From: Clostridiaceae bacterium
GTDB lineage: Bacteria > Bacillota > Clostridia > Oscillospirales > Acutalibacteraceae
Assembly (NCBI GenBank): GCA_016285645.1
Contig: JAEERC010000009.1
Coordinates: 1 to 64,000 of the forward strand
Length of the DNA stretch: 64,000 nt
Direction of reading: 5' to 3'
The translations under genes and the position numbers were made by a program. Of this stretch, positions 32,819-41,745 are shown piece by piece. How positions within the stretch are numbered: position 1 is the first letter of the stretch; every line of letters starts with the position of its first letter. The notes under the pieces are model-generated. The model ran no database searches. It was not told where the DNA came from and saw only the letters and a program-made list of their open reading frames with translations.

Positions 32819-33829
32819 ATGAAAGACGGAAAGATAAGGTCCGCGCATATAGGAATGAAATTCGGCATGGCTCACGTTGAGGGGGCGATGAGTTACGGGG
32901 CGGATATTGCCGCCATCTGCGACTGCGACCCGGAAAACCTGAAATTCGCCGGCGAAAGATACGGCATAGGCGAAGAGAAAAGAATCGCCGACTACCGCGA
33001 TATTTTAAAGGACGACAGCATTGATATTGTGACCGTTGCCGTGCCGGACCAGCAGCACAGGGAAATCTCCTGCGAGCTGCTGAAAGCGGGCAAAAACGTT
33101 CTTTGTGAAAAACCGCTCGCCCTTACAAGGGAGGACTGTGTTCAGATCGTAAAGGCGCAGAGGGAATCCTCCGCCAAGTTTATGGTGGGGCAGATATGCA
33201 GGTTCACGCCCGCCTTTGAAAAGGCGAAGGAACTGATTGATTCGGGCGCAATCGGCGAAATCTATTTTGCCGAATCGGAATACGCCCACGACTATATGAC
33301 CTTTCTTGAGTCTTGGAGGGCTGACCCGCTCCGCCACGGAGTTGTGGGCGGCGGCTGCCACGCGGTTGACCTTCTGCGCTGGCTTGTGGGCGACCCGAAG
33401 GAGGTTTTCGCCTACGGAATGCACAAACTTCTGCCTATGGTCGATTACGACGACGCCACAATAGCCATAATGAAGTTTGACAGGGATGTGGCGGGCAAAA
33501 TCTTCGTTTCAACGGGCTGCAAGCGCGACTATACGATGAGAACCCTTGTTTACGGCACGAAGGGTACGATTATATGCGACAACACCTCGCCGACCATGAC
33601 ACTGTTCACCGTTGACGAAAACGGAGTTACCCGCGAGCCCGAGACAATTGAGGTTGAACTCAACAACCACAACGCCGCCAAGGAATTCGCCGTTTTCGCC
33701 GACGCAATAATAAACGGCAGACCCGTAATGACCGACGCCGTTGAGGGCGCTAAGACGGTCGAGGTCTGCCGCAAGATAGTCGAATCCGCCGAAACGGGCA
33801 AAATTCTTGTTCCGGATTACAATTTCTGA
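32819..33829 (+). CDS. Gfo/Idh/MocA-family NAD(P)-dependent oxidoreductase
   Basis: A 336-residue two-domain oxidoreductase. The N-terminal Rossmann fold starts KIRSAHIGMKFG; its glycine pattern is weaker than the usual GxGxxG. NVLCEKPLAL places the conserved E-K-P at residues 97-99, and VVGGGCHAVDLLRWLVG gives the usual substrate-side aspartate and histidine. Members oxidise sugars, sugar acids or inositols. The open frame runs further upstream, but AGAGGT sits before the ATG at 32819 and a TATAAT box at 32777-32782 lies inside the longer version, so I use the shorter start. It probably processes a sugar from the glycosidase systems, though no transporter is adjacent. Confidence 0.9.
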   Translation: MKDGKIRSAHIGMKFGMAHVEGAMSYGADIAAICDCDPENLKFAGERYGIGEEKRIADYRDILKDDSIDIVTVAVPDQQHREISCELLKAGKNVLCEKPLALTREDCVQIVKAQRESSAKFMVGQICRFTPAFEKAKELIDSGAIGEIYFAESEYAHDYMTFLESWRADPLRHGVVGGGCHAVDLLRWLVGDPKEVFAYGMHKLLPMVDYDDATIAIMKFDRDVAGKIFVSTGCKRDYTMRTLVYGTKGTIICDNTSPTMTLFTVDENGVTREPETIEVELNNHNAAKEFAVFADAIINGRPVMTDAVEGAKTVEVCRKIVESAETGKILVPDYNF

Positions 33830-33834
33830 ATTGA

Positions 33835-34260
33835 TTATTCTATCGGGTCGGAACCGTATTCATACAGTTTTTCGTTTGCCTGCATAAGCGTCATACCCTT
33901 CTCAATGCAGAAGATTATAACACTGTCCCTGATAACGCGGATGTAAAGCTCGTTGACATTGGCAATGTGGAGGAGTTTCTGCGTCTCCTGAAGGTTGAGC
34001 CCGAGCCCGAAGGCGAGCATAAGGCACTTGTCCCTTGAGGGGTTCTTCTTCTCGCCCCTGAGAATCTGATAGGCGTAGCCCTTCTCGATGTTGCTGCGCT
34101 CGATGAGCTGCGTTTTGGTGACTCCCTTCTGTACCATCATCGTGTCGAGGTACTGTTTGAGGGAATCAAAGATGAGTTCGGCTTTTTCCTTCTCGTAAAA
34201 ATCCTCGTAGTTCTTTGAGGACTGCATTGTCTCGTAGAGATTTCCTGTAGATTTTTTCAT
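33835..34260 (-). CDS. XRE-family helix-turn-helix regulator
   Basis: A 141-residue protein with a helix-turn-helix at about residues 40-90 (VTKTQLIERSNIEKGYAYQILRG, written here in two parts: VTKTQLIERSN and IEKGYAYQILRG). A helical C-terminal part follows (LNLQETQKLLHIANV). The start at 34260 follows AAGGGGA; a longer frame exists upstream but lacks a ribosome site. It is divergent from the membrane kinase gene with only 65 bases between the start codons, which suggests that it controls that gene and possibly itself. Effector and operator are unknown. Confidence 0.75.
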   Translation of the reverse strand: MKKSTGNLYETMQSSKNYEDFYEKEKAELIFDSLKQYLDTMMVQKGVTKTQLIERSNIEKGYAYQILRGEKKNPSRDKCLMLAFGLGLNLQETQKLLHIANVNELYIRVIRDSVIIFCIEKGMTLMQANEKLYEYGSDPIE

Positions 34261-34325
34261 ATTATGTTTCCCCTTATATGGTTTTATGATATAATGTTTT
34301 TGAAAAAAATGCAAGGAGTAAGCGG

Positions 34326-35336
34326 ATGTTTGAAACCGTAAAAGTCATAAACTCCACCACAACGCTTGTTTCGGAAAAAGGCAGGCTGTTTGTGGCTAAG
34401 GTGATTCTGCCCGACGATTTTGAACTTTACAAAACAATCGCCGGCATATCCGCCGCCACTCCGTTTCTCGCCACAATTCAATCCATTCAGAATATGAACG
34501 GCCGCCTGTGCGCCGTGAGGGAATACATAGACGGAACCCCTCTTGAGGAATACACTGAGGTCAGGGGAGGGCTTTCGGACGACGAGGCGAAAAAGATTGT
34601 CTGCGATGTCTGCCGCGGCCTCGAAAAACTTCACGCCTACGGAATAATCCACCGCGATATCACGCCCGCGAATATCATAATCGACAGACTGGGCAACGCG
34701 GTTATAATCGATTTCGGCATAAGCCGCCTTACAAAGCCGTCGCAGGGCGCGGACACGCAGATTTTAGGCACTCAGGGCTACGCCGCTCCAGAGCAGTTCG
34801 GTTTTAAACAGACGGGCGTGCGCGCCGACATCTACTCCGTGGGTGTTCTGTTGAACTATATGAAAACCCTTAAAATGCCCAACGAACAGCACGCTTTGGG
34901 ATATATAGGCAAGGTCGTGGCGAAGTGCACTAAAATTGATGAAAAAGACCGTTACCGCTCCGTGCGCGAGGTCGCTTACGCCCTTGAGCATCCCCGCCGC
35001 TCATTTACTTTTTACAGCGAGATTCCGGGTTTCCGCAGCGGTGTGCTTTGGCACAAGGCAGTTGCCGTCGCCTATTATCTGCTGGCTTTTATCGGCGTTT
35101 CGCTTATGCTTGAAGACGGGAAAATGACGTTTGCGCAGTTTCTGTTTGTTATTCTCAATATGATCGCGCCCGTGCTGATAATAACGGATTTTTACGACTG
35201 GTCAAAGCGGAACAAGTTTACCGCGAAACTCTCAAACGGAAAGAGAGCCGTTGTCAGGGTAGTGCTGGCGCTGCTTGTTATGCTGCCGATGGATCTCTAT
35301 TACTGGCTCGGTGCGCTTATGGACATGATGGACTGA
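34326..35336 (+). CDS. Membrane-bound Hanks-type Ser/Thr protein kinase
   Basis: A 336-residue protein. The kinase domain covers about residues 1-225: the catalytic loop IIHRDITPANIII with Asp111, the metal-binding DFG with Asp129, the activation segment LGTQGYAAPEQFG and DIYSVGVLL. The N-lobe is short and its glycine-rich loop is poorly conserved, so activity may be low or regulated. Two or three hydrophobic segments cover residues ~245-335, placing the kinase on the membrane with no extracellular PASTA domains. The ATG follows AAGGAG; a TATAAT box at 34290-34295 gives a likely promoter. Its partner is probably the divergent XRE protein. Confidence 0.85.
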   Translation: MFETVKVINSTTTLVSEKGRLFVAKVILPDDFELYKTIAGISAATPFLATIQSIQNMNGRLCAVREYIDGTPLEEYTEVRGGLSDDEAKKIVCDVCRGLEKLHAYGIIHRDITPANIIIDRLGNAVIIDFGISRLTKPSQGADTQILGTQGYAAPEQFGFKQTGVRADIYSVGVLLNYMKTLKMPNEQHALGYIGKVVAKCTKIDEKDRYRSVREVAYALEHPRRSFTFYSEIPGFRSGVLWHKAVAVAYYLLAFIGVSLMLEDGKMTFAQFLFVILNMIAPVLIITDFYDWSKRNKFTAKLSNGKRAVVRVVLALLVMLPMDLYYWLGALMDMMD

Positions 35337-35438
35337 CCTGCTCAGTGATTCCCGTAATGGGAAATGTTTTTTCTGTTTTCTATAATAAAAGATTGAAAAT
35401 TGATTTTGTTGTGCTGACAGCACACATATAATAAAAAG

Positions 35439-35475
35439 GCCGCTGACTTAAGGGTCAGCGGCTTTCGCTTTTTTT
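35439..35475 (+). terminator. Terminator after the kinase gene
   Basis: GCCGCTGAC (35439-35447) and GTCAGCGGC (35454-35462) form a nine-base-pair stem. A T-run follows at 35469-35475. A second small hairpin, GTGCTGACAGCAC, lies at 35411-35423. Confidence 0.8.
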
Positions 35476-35478
35476 ATT

Positions 35479-35592
35479 TCATTCAAACGGATATTTAAGA
35501 TTCATCTGCCTGCGGCACTCGTCCATAATAAGCATACAGTCCCTTGTCGCCTTATGGGGAATATAAGCCGATTCGGTTCTGCCCGCTTTTAT
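35479..35592 (-). CDS. Possible 37-residue ORF with an ATA start, or a gene remnant
   Basis: Downstream of the FMN reductase is an in-frame coding-like stretch (AGRTESAYIPHKATRDC then MLIMDECRRQMNLKYPFE) that ends at 35479. A good AAGGAGG lies eight bases before codon ATA at 35592-35590, exactly where a start codon should be. Either ATA is used as a rare start, a start codon was mutated, or this is the end of a decayed gene. The amino acid composition looks like real protein. No family is recognised. Confidence 0.4.
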   Translation of the reverse strand: MKAGRTESAYIPHKATRDCMLIMDECRRQMNLKYPFE

Positions 35593-35605
35593 TTCTTCGC
35601 CCTCC

Positions 35606-36232
35606 TTACTTGCCGTCGGGGAAGCTTGTGAAGGCGTCGTCTTCCGTTTCGGGCAGACCGTATTTTTCCTTCGCGTCGGCAAACGCCTTAATCATAAACG
35701 CCATATTCCGCGCGAGGTTGCGCATGGTCTGCAGACCTTCAAGGTCCTTTTTCACGTCTTCGGCAGTAAAGCCGTGAACCATATTCCAGTAAGTGGAGGA
35801 CGCCACGGGCATTGACGAAATGGTGAAATACTTGTTGAGCGCGTCAAACGAAGCCGTGTTGCCGCCCCTGCGGCAGGAAACGACCGCCGCGCCCACCTTG
35901 AACTGCTTTGAAAACGGCGTGCTGTAAAACAGACGGTCAAGAAAAGAGAGAAGCGTGCCGTTGGGCGAACCGTAATAGACGGGGCTTCCGATTACAAGCC
36001 CGTCCGCCGCCTCAAATTCCGGGGCGATTTCGTTTACCGCGTCGTCAATGGCGCACCTGCCCGTCTTCGAGCAGGTCCGGCAGGACAAGCAGCCCCTTAT
36101 GTTTTTGTTCCCGATTTGTATGAGCTTTGTTTCAATACCCTCTTTTTCAAACACCTCAATCATCTCATTGAGCGCGGTCGCCGTGCAGCCGTTCGCGCGC
36201 GGGCTGCCGTTTAAAATCAGAACCTTTGCCAT
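35606..36232 (-). CDS. NAD(P)H-dependent FMN reductase / flavodoxin-fold protein
   Basis: A 208-residue flavodoxin-like protein. VLILNGSPRANGCTA is the FMN-phosphate loop and IGSPVYYGSPNG is the second flavin contact. Cysteines in GCLSCRTCSKTGRC are typical of the iron-sulfur-flavoprotein-like branch, which may bind a small cluster. It should move electrons from a nicotinamide or ferredoxin donor to an unknown acceptor. The last 45 residues (KEKYGLPETEDDAFTSF) are tail-like. The AGGAGA site is before the ATG. The small ORF after it is probably co-transcribed. Confidence 0.88.
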   Translation of the reverse strand: MAKVLILNGSPRANGCTATALNEMIEVFEKEGIETKLIQIGNKNIRGCLSCRTCSKTGRCAIDDAVNEIAPEFEAADGLVIGSPVYYGSPNGTLLSFLDRLFYSTPFSKQFKVGAAVVSCRRGGNTASFDALNKYFTISSMPVASSTYWNMVHGFTAEDVKKDLEGLQTMRNLARNMAFMIKAFADAKEKYGLPETEDDAFTSFPDGK

Positions 36233-36254
36233 TCTCTCCTTCTCCTTTCTGCTT

Positions 36255-38198
36255 TTAAAAGCAGTTTATCACATCTGAGCCCGCCCTTACGAAAGCGGCA
36301 AACTCGTCGATTTCCACTTTGATTTCATAAAAACCCCGGGAGTATTTCTCTTTTGTTTTTGTCAGTATCCATTCTCCTTCGGGCAGATAAACCTTTTTGA
36401 CGGTCTGCCCTCTTTCAACCACGGGGGCGAAAAGAATGTCGTCGCCGAACATATACTGTCCGCCGAGCGTATAGCAGATTTCATCGTCCGGAAAATCGAA
36501 AAACATGGGGCGCATTACGGGGCAGCCTTTTTCGGAGGCGGCCGCCATCTGCTTTTCAATATAGGGTCTGAGCCTCTCGCGCAGGAAGATGAGGTCCCTG
36601 AGTATGCCGTGGTTTCTCTCGCCGAAACTCCATATTTCGTTCGGGTCGCCGGACGGCTCGCGCACATCGCGCTTTTTTTCGCCGTGGCGGTTTCTGTTGC
36701 CGTGAAGTCTCATTACGGGCGAGAACACGCCGAACTGGAACCAGCGCACTATAAGCTCGCGGAATTCGTCACTTTGCGTGTCCGCCCCGTAAAATCCGCC
36801 TATATCCGTGTTCCACCACGGAATGCCGCACATCGACATATTGAGCCCCGCCTTTACCTGGGCCGCGAGGCTTTCAAAGGTCGATTCAATGTCGCCGCTC
36901 CACACGAGCGCGCCGAATTTCTGGCTGCCGAGATAGGCGCAGCGGATGAGCGTCACGGGAGTCTGCCCCATGGCGGTAAAGCCGTCGTATGCCATCTGAG
37001 CGTAGTAATAGGGATAAATCAGGGCGTATTCATCGCCTCTGCCTATGTGGAAAAGCAGGTTGTCAAAATGCACGGGGTTTATTTCGGGTTCCGCCTCGTC
37101 AAACCAGAGGGCGTCAACCCCGCTGTCGAGATAGTTTTCCTTTAGTTTTCCGAAAACATATTTTCTTGTTTCGGGATTGGTTACGTCAATTTCCGCCTGC
37201 GGACCGTAAAAGCTGAAAACGCGGTCAAGCCCCTTCGCCGTGCGGATGAGCATATTGTTGTCGCGCATATAATAATAGTTTTCCGTGCCGCCGTTTATCG
37301 TGGGCCAGACGGACACGGCAAGCTTTGTGCCCATTTCGTGAAGCTCGTCCGTCATTGCCTTCACATCGGGCCAGTACTGCGGGTCAAAGCGGTAGTCGCC
37401 CTGCTCCGTCCAGTGAAAATAGTCGCAGATTATCACCGAGAGGGGAATGCCCTCCTCCCTGTATCTCCTCGCCACCTCAAGCAGGTCCTCCTGCGTTTCA
37501 TAGCGCAGACGGCACTGCCAGAAGCCCGTTGCCCAGTGCGGCATTACGGGGGCGTGACCGGTGAGGTCCGCGAGCGTGCCGCAGACTTCCTTCGGGCTGC
37601 CCGCGATAACAACATAATCCGTCTTGCGCGTGGTGTACGCGCTCCAGCGCGTGCGGTTCTCCGAAAGCTCCACATTGCCCTCGGAGGGGTTGTTCCATAT
37701 AAAGCCGTAGCCCAGGGAGGAATAGACATAGGGGATGGAGCATTTTGTGTTTATGTGGCGAAGGTCGGACGAGCAGCCCTTGAGGTCAAACCTGCCGTCC
37801 GTGCCGTGGCCGAGACCGTAGAAATGCTCGCCGTCCGTGGCGTTAAAGGTGACCTTCACGCTCCACAGACCGTCCCTGCGCTCCCAGCGGCGGAATCCGC
37901 TGTTGAAGGCGAGGTCCGGCTTTTCCTCAAGAATGACTCTGCCGTCCTTTGAGAATGTGACCTTGCCGCTGCTCTCAAGCTTTACCGTAAGCGTGCCGAC
38001 CGTCATTTTTACATCCCGCTCGCTCTCCTCGATAACACAGGGGGCGCTGCCCGGAATGAGCGTGAAGTTTTCATCATACTCGCGGCAGTCGGGGAACGCC
38101 TCAAAGCGGATGGAGTTTTTGCCGCAGGGCGTGATTCTTATGAGTTCGCCGATACGCGAATACAGTATTTTACCGTCGGTTATAACCGTGTTGTTCAT
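36255..38198 (-). CDS. Glycoside hydrolase family 31 enzyme (alpha-glucosidase/alpha-xylosidase type)
   Basis: A 647-residue enzyme. The N-terminal beta-sandwich (about 1-215) includes HFYGLGHGTDGRFDL. The barrel holds VDALWFDEAEPE with the nucleophile Asp367, and the region ALVWSGDIESTFESL with the expected acid/base aspartate. FYGADTQSDEFRELIVRWFQ and PVMRLHGNR are typical GH31 segments. No signal peptide, so intracellular. The WFDEAEPE form is often seen in alpha-xylosidases and other non-glucosidase GH31 branches. The start follows GGGAG. It is co-directional with and 15 bases downstream of the GNAT-oxidoreductase fusion gene, so they share a transcript. Confidence 0.92.
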   Translation of the reverse strand: MNNTVITDGKILYSRIGELIRITPCGKNSIRFEAFPDCREYDENFTLIPGSAPCVIEESERDVKMTVGTLTVKLESSGKVTFSKDGRVILEEKPDLAFNSGFRRWERRDGLWSVKVTFNATDGEHFYGLGHGTDGRFDLKGCSSDLRHINTKCSIPYVYSSLGYGFIWNNPSEGNVELSENRTRWSAYTTRKTDYVVIAGSPKEVCGTLADLTGHAPVMPHWATGFWQCRLRYETQEDLLEVARRYREEGIPLSVIICDYFHWTEQGDYRFDPQYWPDVKAMTDELHEMGTKLAVSVWPTINGGTENYYYMRDNNMLIRTAKGLDRVFSFYGPQAEIDVTNPETRKYVFGKLKENYLDSGVDALWFDEAEPEINPVHFDNLLFHIGRGDEYALIYPYYYAQMAYDGFTAMGQTPVTLIRCAYLGSQKFGALVWSGDIESTFESLAAQVKAGLNMSMCGIPWWNTDIGGFYGADTQSDEFRELIVRWFQFGVFSPVMRLHGNRNRHGEKKRDVREPSGDPNEIWSFGERNHGILRDLIFLRERLRPYIEKQMAAASEKGCPVMRPMFFDFPDDEICYTLGGQYMFGDDILFAPVVERGQTVKKVYLPEGEWILTKTKEKYSRGFYEIKVEIDEFAAFVRAGSDVINCF

Positions 38199-38213
38199 AT
38201 CTGTCTCCCGGTT

Positions 38214-40076
38214 TTATTCTCTCTTCATTTTTACATCGGTGTTGAGCTTTACGCCGTCCTGCCAAAGCTTGCGCAGACGGTCGTAATTTGCCTGAGGTAT
38301 TTCGGGGTTGCCCTTTGTGTAACTCGGCATAACCTCATAAGCGGGGTTCGCGGGGTCGGTGCAGCGCGTGTCGTTTCTCCACTTTTCGCGTTCCTCTTTC
38401 TTTCTCAGGTCGGGTATCTCCACGGGCACGCCGCCCTGCATTGCGCTGAGAAGGCCAAAGTAGCCGGGCAGGAACATATCGAGCGCCTCGTAAACATCGA
38501 TTATTTCGGCGCTCTTGTTGCCGCGCACTCTCTGCACCATATTGTACATTGTATAGTAATCCGAGCCGCCGTGGTCAAAGCCGCGCGCCTTTTCGCTCAG
38601 GTCGTCGTCGGCGTCTATGATTTCGGGGCGGTTCCTGTTTTCACCGTCAAATTTGTCGAGGTTCGCATAAACGGTCTGCACTGCCTTCTTTGTTGTGTCG
38701 TCCTCTCTCGCGCTCTCGACTCTGCCCTTTGAGCCGTAAACCGAATACCAGAGCGAACTCTTTGAGGGACCCACGCCGTGCAGACTCTTGAGCACCGTGC
38801 CGTCCTCGAGGGTGACTATCTCAATCGCCATGGCTCCCGCTTTGGCGCCCATACGCCACATTCTGTCGTTGAAGGGCATTTCAAAGCCCGACACCTTCAC
38901 GGGGCGCATGCCGGTAATGTGAACAAGCGGACCCAACGAGTGGGTGCAGTAATAGAAGGCGGACATCGTATTGCGCCAGTGATCCTCCTCGCCGCGGGTG
39001 CAGTTGTGCCAGATGGACTCGCAGTTGTGCATATACTCACCCTCGCCGTATTCGAACTTGCCGAGCCGCCCGTCGTTGTAAAGCTTTTTCATCATTCTCG
39101 GAGCGGGCATATAGCAGCAGTTTTCGGCGTAGGCATAGACAAGCCCCGTCTCCTCAACCGCCTCAATGAGTTCGACCGCCTCCTTCATATTCTGGCAGGG
39201 GAGCAGTTCCGAAAAAACATTCTTGCCGGCTCTGAGCGCCTTTACGGCGAAGGGGGCGTGTTCGTTCGCCCTGTTTGCGAGCACAACAACATCCATATCG
39301 TGCTTCAGGAATTCATCAAAATCGGTGTAATAGGCGATGTTCTCCTCGCCGAACTGTTCCTTCTTCTCGTTGAGGGCGGGAAGATATTTGTCACAGATGG
39401 CGACTAACTCCGCGTTCTCGCTTATGCGGCAGTATTCCATCATCGTTGTTCCTCTGCCCGCGCCGAAAACGCCGAATTTAACTTTTTTGAGCAGGGAAGC
39501 GCGCACGATATTCTTATAGAATGTGCCGTCCTCGTAGTACATTTCAACCGAGTCGATGTTTCTCTCCTCGAGCACCTGCGCCCAGCGCTCCTCCATGCCG
39601 ATATCGTACTCAACGGGCTTGAATCCCGCGTTCAGATAGCCCGTTACGGCTGCCTTGCGCCACTCGTTTGTGGTGAGGTGGGCGAATTTTATGTCATACT
39701 GCGAAAGATGCTTGAGAGCGACCATCGTGAGATATTTCGACAGCCCTTTTCCTCGGAAATCGGTTCTGATGGAAACCATGTGCACATCGCCCGTGTTGTC
39801 GTCCGCGTGAACAAAGGCGGTTACGGTGCCTATGTGCTCGCCTTTATAGTCAAGGAAGAAGATATCCCTCTCGGGGTCTATATCCACTCTGCCTATAACA
39901 TCGTCGCCGAAGCGCTTGAAGCCCTCAAGGCCGTCGCCCACAAGCCCGTTTTTGCAAATTTCAACCCAGGCGTCGCGGTCGGCGATATGCTTATACTTTG
40001 AAAAGGAATAGCCCTCGGGCAGTTCATACTCCTGAATCGGCGTGCCGGGGAACCAGTACATTTTAAGCTGTGACAT
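38214..40076 (-). CDS. Fusion of a GNAT acetyltransferase with a Gfo/Idh/MocA oxidoreductase
   Basis: A 620-residue protein of two enzymes. Residues ~24-160 are a GNAT N-acetyltransferase with the acetyl-CoA loop RTDFRGKGLSKYL (about 104-116) and the later YLNAGFKPV. From residue 199 a Gfo/Idh/MocA enzyme begins with the Rossmann motif FGVFGAGRG (201-209), VAICDKYLPAL and DVVVLANRANEHAP. The usual E-K-P triad is replaced by S-E-L-L-P, which is unusual for the family. The product may oxidise and acetylate an amino sugar or a related compound. The gene is upstream of GH31 on the same strand and divergent from a GPH transporter, so the three form a likely uptake-and-processing set. The fusion is continuous, with no frame break. 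Confidence 0.85.
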   Translation of the reverse strand: MSQLKMYWFPGTPIQEYELPEGYSFSKYKHIADRDAWVEICKNGLVGDGLEGFKRFGDDVIGRVDIDPERDIFFLDYKGEHIGTVTAFVHADDNTGDVHMVSIRTDFRGKGLSKYLTMVALKHLSQYDIKFAHLTTNEWRKAAVTGYLNAGFKPVEYDIGMEERWAQVLEERNIDSVEMYYEDGTFYKNIVRASLLKKVKFGVFGAGRGTTMMEYCRISENAELVAICDKYLPALNEKKEQFGEENIAYYTDFDEFLKHDMDVVVLANRANEHAPFAVKALRAGKNVFSELLPCQNMKEAVELIEAVEETGLVYAYAENCCYMPAPRMMKKLYNDGRLGKFEYGEGEYMHNCESIWHNCTRGEEDHWRNTMSAFYYCTHSLGPLVHITGMRPVKVSGFEMPFNDRMWRMGAKAGAMAIEIVTLEDGTVLKSLHGVGPSKSSLWYSVYGSKGRVESAREDDTTKKAVQTVYANLDKFDGENRNRPEIIDADDDLSEKARGFDHGGSDYYTMYNMVQRVRGNKSAEIIDVYEALDMFLPGYFGLLSAMQGGVPVEIPDLRKKEEREKWRNDTRCTDPANPAYEVMPSYTKGNPEIPQANYDRLRKLWQDGVKLNTDVKMKRE

Positions 40077-40183
40077 AAAGCATCGCTTCCTTCAATAATT
40101 ATTTTATTAAATGTTATCATAATACCGCGCGGATTTCAATTATACTTTACATATAAAACGGTTATTTTATATTTTTCTCCGCC

Positions 40184-40212
40184 TTGTTTTTTCGGATGAA
40201 ATATTATATAAT
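40184..40212 (+). promoter_or_regulatory. Promoter of the fourth GPH transporter
   Basis: TTGTTT (40184-40189), a 17-base spacer and a perfect TATAAT (40207-40212) precede the transporter gene. The 168-base region between the divergent genes probably also holds the promoter of the GNAT fusion gene. Confidence 0.65.
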
Positions 40213-40244
40213 TAATTCAATATATTTCCGAAAGGAGCAGATGT

Positions 40245-41732
40245 ATGGACGAAACGAAAAAGAAGTATATGAAACGCTCCGAAATATTCACCTTCGGCAT
40301 AGGTCTTTTCGGCGTTGCGCTTCTTACCGGCTGGATGCCCGACTACACCCAGACCTTCTTCGCGGATTTCGCGTTCAAGGGCAAGGGCTTCGACAGCGCG
40401 GTCATCTCCACCCACATTTCAACGGTCTTCCTCGCGGCGGGCATTATCGGCGCCGTGATGGAACTTGTAATCGGCTTCCTGATTGACAACACGCGCACAA
40501 AACTCGGCAAGGCAAAGCCCTGGATCGGCTTCGGCTCAATCCCGATGGCTATTGTCGCAATGCTCGTTTTTGTCGCCCCGAACACCCGCAACCAGACTTT
40601 GGCGATTGTATGGATGTATGTTGTGTATTCACTCTACACGGCAATCGGCTGCGCGGTTGAGCGCCCCGCCGAATGCTTCGGCGCACTGTGCTCGCCCGAA
40701 CCTTCCGAGAGGTCGAGCGCCATTTCAATCTCCTCGTTTATGAAGAGCGTCGGTCAGTCCGGCGGTATGGTCGTTGTGCTTGTCGTGGGTATCGTTATGA
40801 AGGCGGTTATGGGTCAGCAGCAGTACAAAAACGCCGAAGCGCAGGGACTTGACCTCATAATCTCAACCGCTGTATGCGCCCTCGGTTTCATAATCTTTGT
40901 TATGATTTTCTTTATGAATAACAAAGAGAGAGTGCCCTACACAAGGGAAAAGGTCTCGCTCAAGGACGCGGTCAAGGTCGTGTTCACAAACAAGAACCTG
41001 CTTATGGTCTCGCTCACAAAGCTCACGGGCTTCGGCAGGGGAGTTTACGGCACGGTTTCGCTCTACATAGCCATATATCTTCTCGGCTCGAAGGATCTCA
41101 AGCTCGCCCTTCTCCTGCCCATGGGCATAGGCACGGCGGTCGGCACGCTGCTTGTGAACTTCGTTCTCAAAAAGTTCAACACAAAGCAGACTTATATACT
41201 CTTCTGCGTTTACGGAGCGACCTCGCTCGCCATTCTTTATTTCGTAGCCACGGGCATCGGCTTCAGAAGCGAACTGATTATACCCTTCCTGATTCTCAAC
41301 TTCTTCTGCGGCCTCCAGCACGGCAACACAAACGTTACCCCCAACATTATGATCGCGGACTGCGTTGACGAAATAGAATACAAAACGGGCAAGCGCCAGG
41401 AAGGCCTCGCCTACGCGGGCTTCGGACTTTTCGCAAAGGTCGCTTCCGCGCTCACAAAGGCGCTCGGCCCCTGGCTTCTCTACACCTGGTCGGGCTACCT
41501 TCCCTCAACCAACGCGAATGTCGCCTACGCCGCCCAGAGCGACGCCACTCTCAACAAGTTCCTTATGATTTACACAATTATTCCCGCGGTCTTCGTCATC
41601 CTTCAAGGCGTGCCGATTCTGTTCTACGATATGGTCGGCGAGAAGAAGGACAAGATTGTCAAAACGCTTATGATCCGCCGCGACGCGGCAGCCGATGTTG
41701 ACACCGAAGAACCCGCGAACGACGCGGATTGA
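40245..41732 (+). CDS. GPH-family glycoside/cation symporter, fourth copy
   Basis: A 495-residue twelve-segment symporter. It shows the loop LIDNTRTKLGKAKPWIGFG, the internal NNKERVPYTREKVS between the halves and IADCVDEIEYKTGKRQEG. These motifs mark the GPH family. It follows AAAGGAG and is followed after 13 bases by a gene for a membrane-anchored protein. Divergence from the GNAT-oxidoreductase/GH31 pair suggests that it imports their substrate, perhaps an alpha-xyloside or alpha-glucoside. Confidence 0.9.
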   Translation: MDETKKKYMKRSEIFTFGIGLFGVALLTGWMPDYTQTFFADFAFKGKGFDSAVISTHISTVFLAAGIIGAVMELVIGFLIDNTRTKLGKAKPWIGFGSIPMAIVAMLVFVAPNTRNQTLAIVWMYVVYSLYTAIGCAVERPAECFGALCSPEPSERSSAISISSFMKSVGQSGGMVVVLVVGIVMKAVMGQQQYKNAEAQGLDLIISTAVCALGFIIFVMIFFMNNKERVPYTREKVSLKDAVKVVFTNKNLLMVSLTKLTGFGRGVYGTVSLYIAIYLLGSKDLKLALLLPMGIGTAVGTLLVNFVLKKFNTKQTYILFCVYGATSLAILYFVATGIGFRSELIIPFLILNFFCGLQHGNTNVTPNIMIADCVDEIEYKTGKRQEGLAYAGFGLFAKVASALTKALGPWLLYTWSGYLPSTNANVAYAAQSDATLNKFLMIYTIIPAVFVILQGVPILFYDMVGEKKDKIVKTLMIRRDAAADVDTEEPANDAD

Positions 41733-41745
41733 GGAGGTAAGGGAA

